Part shown: in pieces, positions 35,451 to 42,780 of the stretch | How positions within the stretch are numbered: the stretch's first letter is position 1 | Layout: each line of letters opens with the position of its first letter | Source of the DNA: CBDCUC01 sp965222485 | GTDB taxonomy: Bacteria; Pseudomonadota; Alphaproteobacteria; Rhizobiales; Hyphomicrobiaceae | Assembly: GCA_965222485.1 (NCBI GenBank) | Contig: CBDCUC010000040.1 | Coordinates: forward strand, 1,240,001-1,304,000 | DNA: 64,000 nt | Reading direction: 5' to 3' | Notes under the pieces: generated by a model | Database searches by the model: none | Told to the model about the DNA's origin: nothing | Seen by the model: the letters and a program-made list of their open reading frames with translations, nothing else | Position numbers and translations under genes: made by a program

Positions 35451-38400
35451 TCAGAATGCTTCGGCGGTGGTCGTGCTGCCCAACTCTGTTGCTGCGTGCT
35501 GGTCAAGAATGCGCTGGAGCGGCCGCTTTCCAAGTTTGAGGAACAAGAGGGGTGTCAGGATCGTATCGATGAGGGTTGCCGATATCAGGCCGCCAAAGAT
35601 CGTCACGGCAAGGGGATGCAAAATCTCCCGGCCTGGCTCGTCGGCGGCGATGATGAGAGGCACAAGCGCCAGGCCTGCTGCCAGTGCCGTCATCAAGACC
35701 GGTGTCAGTCTTTCCAGCGAACCGCGAACGACAAGATCGCGCCCGAAGGTTTCGCCTTCGTAGAGGGTGAGGTTGATGTAGTGAGAGATTTTGAGAATGC
35801 CGTTGCGGGCCGAAATGCCAGCGAGCGTGATGAAGCCGACGAGACTTGCAACCGAAAACGGCAGACCCGCGATCCACAAGGCGGCGACACTGCCGATGAT
35901 TCCGAGAGGAATATTGGTGAGTACGATTACGGCGAGTGTTGGCGAAGCATAGCGGCTGTAGAGAACCAGGAAGATCATCGCAAGAGAGATCAGCGACAAT
36001 AGCCCGATTGTCTTTGTCGCCTCTTCCTGTGCTTGAAACTGTCCTTCGAGGCGCACTACGTAACCCGACGGCATGGCGGTATTGTCAATGGCCTCCCGGA
36101 TGTCGGCGATGATAGCGGCCATATCGCGCTTTCCGTCACCGTTAGCGGAGACGACAATTCTTCGCTGTTGGTTTTCACGCAGTATCTGGTTCGGGCCTTC
36201 GGTTTCCTTGACCGTTGCCAACCATTTCAGCGGTACGTAGCCGGATGGCGTTGATACAAGCGCCTCGCCAAGTCCGGCCGTGGACCGGTCTTCGTCCGGC
36301 AGACGCATGACGACATCGAACCGGCGATTGCCTTCAACGATTTGAGAGACCGTATGTCCGTTAGTCAGATTGGCGAGCGTTGTTGTAAGTGCCGGCGGTG
36401 TGACGCCGTAAAGTGCTGAGCGCTCGTAATCAGGGACGATCTGCACCTGCGGGATCAGGACCTGCTTTTCGACTTGGAGGTCAACGATGCCGGGAATCGT
36501 TGACAGTCTTGCCTGCATGTCTGCTGCAAGCGTTCGAAGTCTATCGAGATCTTCACCAAATATCTTGAGCGCGATCTGCGCCCTGACGCCAGAGAGCATG
36601 TGATCGAGCCGGTGACTGATCGGTTGTCCGATGTTGACGGCAGCGGGAAGTGCGGAAAGTACCTTGCGGATTTCAGCAAAGATTTCTTCGCGCGAGCGCT
36701 CTGATTGCTCAAGATCAATATCGAGTTCGCTTACGTGAACACCTTCTGCGTGCTCATCAAGCTCGGCACGCCCGGTTCGCCGACCCACCGTTTTCACCTC
36801 GTCGACCTTCATGACAAGGCGTTCGGCAACCGAGCCCAACCGATCCGACTCGGCGAGCGAAATTCCTGGATTATAGGCGACAGATACCAGCAACGTTCCT
36901 TCGTTGAAGGCGGGCAAGAAGGCTCGCGGCAGTTGGAACGCAAGGGCTGCTGCGGCAGCGACAGCCGCTGCGATCGTGCAGATCACGACGCGCGGATGGG
37001 CAAACGCAAATTGGAGCAAGCTTTTGTTGCCAGCTTTAAGAACCCGCACGACGGCTGTGTCGCGCTCCGCACCTTGCGCCGGCTTGAGCATGTAGTAGCA
37101 CATCACTGGCGTCAGCGTTACCGAAGTCAGAAGGCTTGCCAGGATGGAGACGATGTATGCGATGCCAAGAGGGCGGAATAGCTGACCCTCCAGGCCGGTC
37201 ATCGCGAAAAGCGGGACGAAGACCAACACAATGATCGCGGTGGCATAAACGATGCTGGAACGAACCTCATGCGAAGCGTTCAGCACGACCGCTAATTTGG
37301 GCTTGGGCTGATCAGACTCCGCATTCAGCCGTAGTCGTCGCAGCACGTTTTCGACGCCGACCACCGCGTCATCGACCAACTCGCCGATTGCAATGGCGAT
37401 GCCCCCAAGCGTCATCGTGTTAATTGACAAGCCAAAGGCGTGGAATACGAGGACGGTTATGAAAATCGAAATGGGGATGGCGGTGAGCGAGATAAACGTC
37501 GCGCGCCAGTTCATTAGGAACAAGAACAAGATAAATGCGACGACGACGGCGGCTTCAACCAATACGCTTTTGACATTTGCAATGGACGTTTCGATGAAGG
37601 TCGCCTGCCGAAACTGGATGCGGTTGACGCTTACACCCTCCGGCATAGTGCGCTGAATTTTGTCAAGTTCCGTTTCAATTATATTGGTCAGTGAGACGGT
37701 GTCAGCTTGCGGCTGCTTTTGTACGCCGATGATCACGGCTGCTTCGCCCTGGAATCCCGCGTCGCCCCGTTTCACCCGCGGTGCAAAGTCGACGTCGGCG
37801 ACCTGCCGCAGCAGGATCGGCTGGTTTGCTCTCGTGATGACGACGAGATTGCGCAAATCATCAAGTCGTGTTGTGCGGCCGATGTTGCGGATCAAATATT
37901 CGCGGGCATGCTGGTCGATAAAACCGCCGCCGGCATTTGTTCCAAATTGAGCGATCGCCTCTTCGATCATTTTTGGCGTGATGTTGAGCCGCTGCATGGC
38001 CGTCAGATTTGGGCTGACGCGGTACTGGCGCACCTCACCTCCGATAGGGATCACCTGGGCAACGCCGGAAATCGCAAGCAGTTGAGGCCGAATAACAAAG
38101 TCGCCAATTTCGCGCAGCTCCATTGACGATATCGACTTGCCGGTGATGGCGACCAACATGATCTCGCCCATAATCGAGGAGACCGGTCCCATTTGAGGCT
38201 GTATGCCCTGTGGCAGCTGACCCGCGACGGTTGCCAAGCGTTCGGTTACCAGCTGCCGGTTTCTGTAGATGTCCGTGCCCCAATCGAACTCGGCAAAAAT
38301 GATGGAAAGCCCGGCGCTGGAGACAGAACGGATGCGTATAACTCCAGGCATACCGTTGAGGGCTGTTTCCAGCGGGTAGGTGACCAGTTGTTCGACTTCT

Positions 38401-38576
38401 TGCGGTGCGTAGCCTTCCGACTCCGTCAGCAGCGTGACCGTTGGACGATTGAGATCGGGAAACACGTCAACAGGGATGCGCGGCAGAATGTAAGCGCCGT
38501 AAACCGCTGCCAATAGCGACGCGGCTATGACGAACATGCGCTGACGGAGGCTGAGCGCGACAAGTGCTTTGAACAT
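35451..38576 (-). CDS. Heavy-metal efflux RND permease (CzcA/CusA family)
   Basis: 1,041-aa HME-type RND pump. The N-terminus reads ALVALSLRQRMFVIAASLLA, then IPVDVFPDLNRPTVTLLTES, the family hallmark. TM4 carries GGIAIAIGELVDDAVVGVEN, with two adjacent acidic residues (DD) on the proton path; this differs from the VDAA of CusA and the VDGA of CzcA-type pumps. There is no obvious methionine ladder such as CusA uses for Cu(I), so the metal is uncertain (Co, Ni, Zn or Cu). It lies 10 bp after the adaptor gene. An OMF gene is not in the group. Confidence 0.93.
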   Translation of the reverse strand: MFKALVALSLRQRMFVIAASLLAAVYGAYILPRIPVDVFPDLNRPTVTLLTESEGYAPQEVEQLVTYPLETALNGMPGVIRIRSVSSAGLSIIFAEFDWGTDIYRNRQLVTERLATVAGQLPQGIQPQMGPVSSIMGEIMLVAITGKSISSMELREIGDFVIRPQLLAISGVAQVIPIGGEVRQYRVSPNLTAMQRLNITPKMIEEAIAQFGTNAGGGFIDQHAREYLIRNIGRTTRLDDLRNLVVITRANQPILLRQVADVDFAPRVKRGDAGFQGEAAVIIGVQKQPQADTVSLTNIIETELDKIQRTMPEGVSVNRIQFRQATFIETSIANVKSVLVEAAVVVAFILFLFLMNWRATFISLTAIPISIFITVLVFHAFGLSINTMTLGGIAIAIGELVDDAVVGVENVLRRLRLNAESDQPKPKLAVVLNASHEVRSSIVYATAIIVLVFVPLFAMTGLEGQLFRPLGIAYIVSILASLLTSVTLTPVMCYYMLKPAQGAERDTAVVRVLKAGNKSLLQFAFAHPRVVICTIAAAVAAAAALAFQLPRAFLPAFNEGTLLVSVAYNPGISLAESDRLGSVAERLVMKVDEVKTVGRRTGRAELDEHAEGVHVSELDIDLEQSERSREEIFAEIRKVLSALPAAVNIGQPISHRLDHMLSGVRAQIALKIFGEDLDRLRTLAADMQARLSTIPGIVDLQVEKQVLIPQVQIVPDYERSALYGVTPPALTTTLANLTNGHTVSQIVEGNRRFDVVMRLPDEDRSTAGLGEALVSTPSGYVPLKWLATVKETEGPNQILRENQQRRIVVSANGDGKRDMAAIIADIREAIDNTAMPSGYVVRLEGQFQAQEEATKTIGLLSLISLAMIFLVLYSRYASPTLAVIVLTNIPLGIIGSVAALWIAGLPFSVASLVGFITLAGISARNGILKISHYINLTLYEGETFGRDLVVRGSLERLTPVLMTALAAGLALVPLIIAADEPGREILHPLAVTIFGGLISATLIDTILTPLLFLKLGKRPLQRILDQHAATELGSTTTAEAF

Positions 38577-38586
38577 CGACGCCCCC

Positions 38587-40320
38587 TTAGCGAATTTGAT
38601 TCACGAGCGGTGCATTGCGCACGATGATCTGGTCGCCGGTTTTCAATCCGCCGGTGATACGAACGCGTGCACCGTCGATGCTCTCGAAGCGCACGGCCTG
38701 TGGTTGGTATCGCTCAGGTTCCAACCGTTTGAATGCCACCATCTGTCCATTTGGCGCCTGTGCGATGGCGCTGCGAGACACGATCAGGCCGGTGATGGGG
38801 TCGCCGGTTTCAACCTGCACCTTTACGGGACTGCCTATACTTAGCGCCTCGGTGGGTTTTTTTATGCGGAATTGTAAAACGGTTGCCTGCTGCTGGAGTG
38901 CGCGGCTGCGGCCGACGAAGTCTAGCTGGAGGGTTTGTCCATCTGCGGTGTGCGCCAATGCGGATGCTGCTTGGAAGCCAAGCCGTGGATCGAACGCGAT
39001 GGCTTCGACCCATAATCGGTTGGGATCGATTATGTGGAACAATGTATCCGCACTTGCGACGACCTGTCCGGCAACGACGCGCACCTCGGCGATCACACCG
39101 TCGACCGGTGCCTTAAGAACCTCAGGCTCAATACTTGATTTTCGCAATTGCGCCTGGCGCGCTTTCACCCCGGCAAGCTCGATTTCCAAATCTTCCAGGC
39201 GGGCGCGGCTTGCAACCTCCTTCTCGACAAGGCGCCGCTGGCGAGCGATTTGCGCTTTCAAAAGTGCGCTTCGCTGTTCCAGATCGCCTGCTGTCTGGCG
39301 CACATCCGAAGCATCGATGGGTGCAAACGCTGGTTCCACCAGGGCCAGAACCTGTCCGCGCTCTACTTTTTGGCCGAGGACAGGGAAGCCTGCTTTCGGC
39401 GTCTTCATTCGCCCGCCTATTGTGGACTGGACGAGGCCGGAATAGTTGGGATCGGAAATAACCCGACCGATGAGACTTGTTGTGGCGCGTGCCACCTTAG
39501 GTTCAAGGACCAACGTGCGGATGTCGAGCAAGCGCTGGGTCGGTTTTGGCAGAAATAATGCACCGTCTGGCAGTCGCCGGGGGGCGTCTCCGTTGGCGCC
39601 ACCAGAACTCGCATGGCCATGCCCGTGATCATGACCGGGGCCGGCAAATGCGACGCTGGCGCCAAACAGCGAGATGATGCAGGCTAGCCCAACGATTAAT
39701 GCCGTTCGCCTGCGTGCAATCGTGCCGAGCAGAATGCCGAACGCGAGACCGAGGCCTGCCAGGACCGGTGTGTTGAGTAAGTGGTGCGAAACCTGCTCCG
39801 GTGACAGGCCGAGACGCGTGGAAATCGTTGTAACCGCTCGCGGTACCTTGGTTGGTTTGGTGCCAGCCTCATTGGATGAAGTGTGATCCTGGTGCGTTGA
39901 TGGGGGAATCTCCAATGTGCCGATCAATAGATCGCTGCTGTCATTCTCCAGAATCGTGACAATGACTTCGTGTACTCCATCCTTTTCAAGCGCCGGAGTC
40001 GTGAGTGCGTAGGTCCCGTCGGGTTGGGGCTCGGCGACAACCTTATCTCCGGCGATGGTCAGCTCCACGACCGCATTCGTGACCGGCGATGTGTCGGCCC
40101 TGCGATCGAGGTAGATGATTAGCTTTCCATCGGTGCGGATGCCGACAAGCTCGTAGTTTTCAGAAACGGCCACAATGCGGGGGCTGGACGGACCGGCCGC
40201 CGTGTTCTGCACGGGGCCATGATCGTGGCCCGGGCCGGCGAAGGTCGTAGAGCCAGCAAAGGCAATGGCAACCGCTGCGACGATTGTTGGCGCAATGAGC
40301 GCGCGAGCAAGAATAGGCAT
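38587..40320 (-). CDS. Heavy-metal efflux adaptor (CusB/CzcB-like) with extra N-terminal domain
   Basis: 577 aa, longer than a usual CusB (~400). Residues 1-30 form a signal peptide ending in TTFAGPGHDHG. An extra domain covers ~45-135 (an immunoglobulin-like segment, IIYLDRRADTSPVTNAVVEL). A TM segment at ~188-230 is followed by a second copy of FAGPGHDHG extended to a His-rich stretch (GHDHGHGHASSGG). The standard adaptor then runs from ~255 to 577 (lipoyl half-motifs GGRMKTPKAGFPVLGQKVER and LKAPVDGVIAEVRVVAGQVV, coiled-coil hairpin between). The repeated signal-like module suggests fusion of a separate His-rich periplasmic protein to the adaptor. Adjacent to the RND pump (10 bp). Confidence 0.9.
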   Translation of the reverse strand: MPILARALIAPTIVAAVAIAFAGSTTFAGPGHDHGPVQNTAAGPSSPRIVAVSENYELVGIRTDGKLIIYLDRRADTSPVTNAVVELTIAGDKVVAEPQPDGTYALTTPALEKDGVHEVIVTILENDSSDLLIGTLEIPPSTHQDHTSSNEAGTKPTKVPRAVTTISTRLGLSPEQVSHHLLNTPVLAGLGLAFGILLGTIARRRTALIVGLACIISLFGASVAFAGPGHDHGHGHASSGGANGDAPRRLPDGALFLPKPTQRLLDIRTLVLEPKVARATTSLIGRVISDPNYSGLVQSTIGGRMKTPKAGFPVLGQKVERGQVLALVEPAFAPIDASDVRQTAGDLEQRSALLKAQIARQRRLVEKEVASRARLEDLEIELAGVKARQAQLRKSSIEPEVLKAPVDGVIAEVRVVAGQVVASADTLFHIIDPNRLWVEAIAFDPRLGFQAASALAHTADGQTLQLDFVGRSRALQQQATVLQFRIKKPTEALSIGSPVKVQVETGDPITGLIVSRSAIAQAPNGQMVAFKRLEPERYQPQAVRFESIDGARVRITGGLKTGDQIIVRNAPLVNQIR

Positions 40321-40378
40321 GGTAAACCCTTAGACAGCATTCAAAGCTGGCCGAGCGTCGTCGGCCGGGCGTGCAGTG

Positions 40379-40759
40379 TCAGAGGATTTGTTTGGGAGGC
40401 CGGTCTAGAGTGCCCATAAGGGAGGCGCGGGTTTGGTCGTTAATGCGAGCAAACCAATTTGTGCTCAAGGTCGGCACGGAAAGTTCAGCCAGGGAACGCC
40501 AGTCGCCAACAAGCGGATGGCAGCAGTGACCTTGATCGTGATCACCGGTTGCTGGGTGCTCATCACCTTCATGGTCGAGGGCATCACTGAGCTTGTTTTC
40601 GTTATCTAGGTCGGTGTTGTCTGCGTCACAATCTAAAGCGTGACCAGAGATGCTGTGTGCGTGGTGATCATGACCGGCATGGGCGGCATGAATATGGGCG
40701 TCAGCGAGAAAGGCTGAGAAAAGAGATAAGCACAGCAGGACGGCAATCGCGTGACGCAC
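40379..40759 (-). CDS. His/Asp-rich periplasmic protein heading the metal-efflux operon
   Basis: 126 aa from a GTG at 40759, preceded by GGAGG seven bases upstream; this start gives a clean signal peptide (RHAIAVLLCLSLFSAFLADA). The frame stays open 28 codons further, but that part has no SD. The mature part is full of His and acidic residues (HIHAAHAGHDHHAHSISGHA, DHEGDEHPATGDHDQGHCCH) and so likely binds divalent metal, as CzcI-like or CusF-like helpers do. A hairpin with GGCCG/CGGCC arms (about 40350-40367) sits in the 58 bp before the adaptor gene. Confidence 0.75.
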   Translation of the reverse strand: MRHAIAVLLCLSLFSAFLADAHIHAAHAGHDHHAHSISGHALDCDADNTDLDNENKLSDALDHEGDEHPATGDHDQGHCCHPLVGDWRSLAELSVPTLSTNWFARINDQTRASLMGTLDRPPKQIL

Positions 40760-40830
40760 GTGCGCTCCTCCATATGCTTTTCTCAGTCCACTAGTCATGT
40801 CACTGCTCAATGTTGGCCACTTGGTTCTGG

Positions 40831-40859
40831 CCGTTACATGCATTCGAATGAAGCGTCAA
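40831..40859 (-). promoter_or_regulatory. Candidate promoter of the metal-efflux operon with central palindrome
   Basis: On the minus strand TTGACG (40859-40854) and TAACGG (40836-40831) are 17 bp apart, and the spacer contains the palindrome CATTCGAATG (40841-40850). The -10 match is poor. A regulator bound between -35 and -10 would fit metal control. Confidence 0.35.
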
Positions 40860-41114
40860 CCGCTTGGGAGCGGGTTGGCCGCATTGCTCCGTGCAAAGTC
40901 ACCTTGCGGCATCAATTACATCGAAATTATGTTGCTGGCGCCCATTAGCGTACACGATTGGAGGATGAGGCTGCAATGATTGCAAGGCGCTATATATAAC
41001 GATTGTTCAATTTCATAGTATTCGACACGGTGGGCAGGGAACCAGATGCGGCGTAACGGCGAGAGCATCGATGCGCCGAGCCGTGTTTTTGCCCATGCGG
41101 AAAGCTGCGATGCC
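40860..41114. other. Remainder of intergenic region upstream of metal-efflux operon
   Basis: With the promoter candidate above, this makes ~355 bp without a gene between the efflux operon start and the AhpD-like stop. It includes an AT-rich stretch (TATATATAACG near 40992). No gene or RNA recognised. Confidence 0.5.
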
Positions 41115-41684
41115 TTAGGCTGACTTCCAAATGCGCGGTACGAATTTCTCATCCAGCGGTGTCTGGAACACTTGGTTTGTATAGTTGCTAATCGTCTTGA
41201 TGCTGATCGCGAGGATTATTCCCAGTATATTTCGCTCGCCGTAGCCGGCGGCCTTGAATGCGGCGACATCGGCGTCCGTTGGTCGCCCTCGTGAGGCAAC
41301 CATCCGTTGAGTGAAGGTAGCGAGTGCGGCGAGCTTCGTGTCTCCTAGGGGCTCTCCGGCTCGTATTGCGTCTGTGATTTCGGTTGGAACGCCTGAAATC
41401 GCGTCGGCCACGTAGCTGTGGGCCGCTACACAGTATTCGCAACCATGTTCGCGACTGATCGTTAGGAAGATTACTTCTTGTTCGACGGGGGTAAAGCCGC
41501 ATTCGGCGCGACATGCGGCATAGGTTGTGGCGTATGATTCATAAAGCGCCGGCTCGTTGGCCATGGCGCCGTAGGCATTGGGGACAAACCCGAACAGTTG
41601 CCTTGCCCTTTCAAAATAGGTCTTGGTTGTTCCGGCCACCGACTCGATGGGTAGAATTGCCAGCTCGCTAATCTTGTAGGGCAT
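41115..41684 (-). CDS. AhpD-like / carboxymuconolactone decarboxylase-family peroxidase-related protein
   Basis: 189 aa, alkylhydroperoxidase AhpD-like core. The redox motif CEYCVAAH at ~93-100 is preceded by the conserved Glu segment (FTPVEQEVIFLTISREHG) and followed by FKAAGYGERNILGIILAISI and TNQVFQTPLDEKF. The two Cys are presumed catalytic in peroxide reduction. Cytoplasmic, without a signal peptide. Divergent from the nap operon with 306 bp between the starts. A link to nitrosative or oxidative stress during nitrate respiration is possible but not shown. Confidence 0.88.
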   Translation of the reverse strand: MPYKISELAILPIESVAGTTKTYFERARQLFGFVPNAYGAMANEPALYESYATTYAACRAECGFTPVEQEVIFLTISREHGCEYCVAAHSYVADAISGVPTEITDAIRAGEPLGDTKLAALATFTQRMVASRGRPTDADVAAFKAAGYGERNILGIILAISIKTISNYTNQVFQTPLDEKFVPRIWKSA

Positions 41685-41917
41685 GATCGTCTGTCCTTCC
41701 AGTTTGTGGCCGCTGTTCAGAGTATATGAAACAACCGACTGGCTGTGAGCAAATGGCGTTCACCTCGGGCATCGGCCAGCTATTGGGAAGGGGGTTGTCG
41801 GAGACCTTGGCTCCAAGACGGGCCTCGGCGCGGGCGAGTATGTTGTGAACGGATGCAGATGCGACCACGTTGCGCACTGGATTTTGCCCTATCTTTCGTG
41901 CTGCCCCCGCCCCGAAA

Positions 41918-41990
41918 TTGACTTTCGTCAAATAGTCCGATGCCGGCTTGGCGCACAATTGGCACCTGCTGTTACAATGGGGAGCAACTG
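41918..41990 (+). promoter_or_regulatory. FNR/CRP-family class II promoter and RBS of the nap operon
   Basis: TTGAC-TTTC-GTCAA at 41918-41931 is a perfect FNR-type box (consensus TTGAT-N4-ATCAA), centred at 41924.5. If it sits at -41.5, transcription starts at 41966 and the -10 element falls exactly on CACAAT (41954-41959). GGGGAG (41979-41984) then lies six bases before the GTG at 41991. The geometry is that of an FNR- or NnrR-activated class II promoter, and it rules against the ATG at 41940 as napF start. Confidence 0.7.
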
Positions 41991-42503
41991 GTGCCGCTGG
42001 TCCAATCGCGACGGGAATTTCTGGCGAAATTTAGGGGCGGCGGCGCGCAATATCGGCCGCCATGGGCCCGTCCTGAGGCTGAATTCACAAACTCCTGCAC
42101 TCAATGCGACAAATGCCTGGATGTTTGCCCGACCGGAATCATCGTCAGCGGGCATGCCGGCTACCCGATTGTGTCCTTTAAGGAGGATGGCTGCACGTTT
42201 TGTGCCCGTTGCGCCGAGGTGTGTGAAGCTGACTGCTTTTTGGAGGAAAACGAACGTTCGGACACTGCGTGGCAGCTTGGCGCAGTTGTTTCTACTGCAT
42301 GTGTCGAAACCAAGGGTGTGTCGTGTCGTATGTGCTCGGATGCCTGCGAGCACAATGCCATTCGTTTTCGCCCGGCGCTTGGCGGCGGCTCAGACCTTGT
42401 CCTTGACGCGGCAAACTGCACTGGTTGCGGGAGTTGTGTTTCGCACTGCCCGGTGAAAGCCATTTCGGTGCAACCGCGGCCGTCCACGGAGGCAGCGTCA
42501 TGA
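41991..42503 (+). CDS. napF: Ferredoxin-type protein NapF
   Basis: 170 aa from the GTG. It begins with the usual NapF SRRxFL-type segment (VQSRREFLAKFRGGG), then has [4Fe-4S] cysteine clusters at CTQCDKCLDVCP, CTFCARCAEVCE and CTGCGSCVSHCP, plus CRMCSDAC, making four cluster motifs. NapF is a cytoplasmic protein that interacts with NapA during its maturation. An ATG at 41940 would extend it by 17 residues but lies only 9 bp after the FNR box, inside the predicted promoter. The stop overlaps the napD start (ATGA). Confidence 0.9.
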   Translation: MPLVQSRREFLAKFRGGGAQYRPPWARPEAEFTNSCTQCDKCLDVCPTGIIVSGHAGYPIVSFKEDGCTFCARCAEVCEADCFLEENERSDTAWQLGAVVSTACVETKGVSCRMCSDACEHNAIRFRPALGGGSDLVLDAANCTGCGSCVSHCPVKAISVQPRPSTEAAS

Positions 42504-42739
42504 ATGTATGCGGTGTACTCGTTCATGTGCAACCGGCCAGGTGCGGCGGTGTTGTCCGAGAGCTCGGTGCAATGGACGGCGTCGAAGTGCATGACGTGGT
42601 GGAAGACAGCCGCGTTGTCGTAACAGTAGAGGATACCGAGGGTGCCTCTGCAATCGATCTACTTTCCACAGTTCACAAGCTGAGCGGCGTCGTCGCTGCA
42701 ACGCTTGTCTATCATCAATTTGAACCTGCAGCTGAATAA
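42500..42739 (+). CDS. napD: NapD chaperone for NapA Tat signal
   Basis: 79 aa, the normal NapD size. The sequence NVCGVLVHVQPARCGGVVRE matches the family start, followed by VTVEDTEGASAIDLLSTVHK and the terminal SGVVAATLVYHQFE. NapD binds the twin-arginine signal peptide of NapA and holds back export until the cofactor is in place. The start overlaps the napF stop by 4 bp; napA follows after 41 bp. Confidence 0.93.
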   Translation: MNVCGVLVHVQPARCGGVVRELGAMDGVEVHDVVEDSRVVVTVEDTEGASAIDLLSTVHKLSGVVAATLVYHQFEPAAE

Positions 42740-42780
42740 CTTCGTTCACAGGTTTTCGGCAGGTGGAGGGAGTGTACGCA

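Noticed and set aside
40831..40859. MerR-type metal promoter
   Set aside because: The spacer is 17 bp, not the 19-20 bp of MerR-controlled promoters, and no merR gene is near; kept only as a weak promoter candidate.
41845..42456. 203-codon frame overlapping napF
   Set aside because: Shifted frame of napF, whose four Fe-S motifs are unambiguous.
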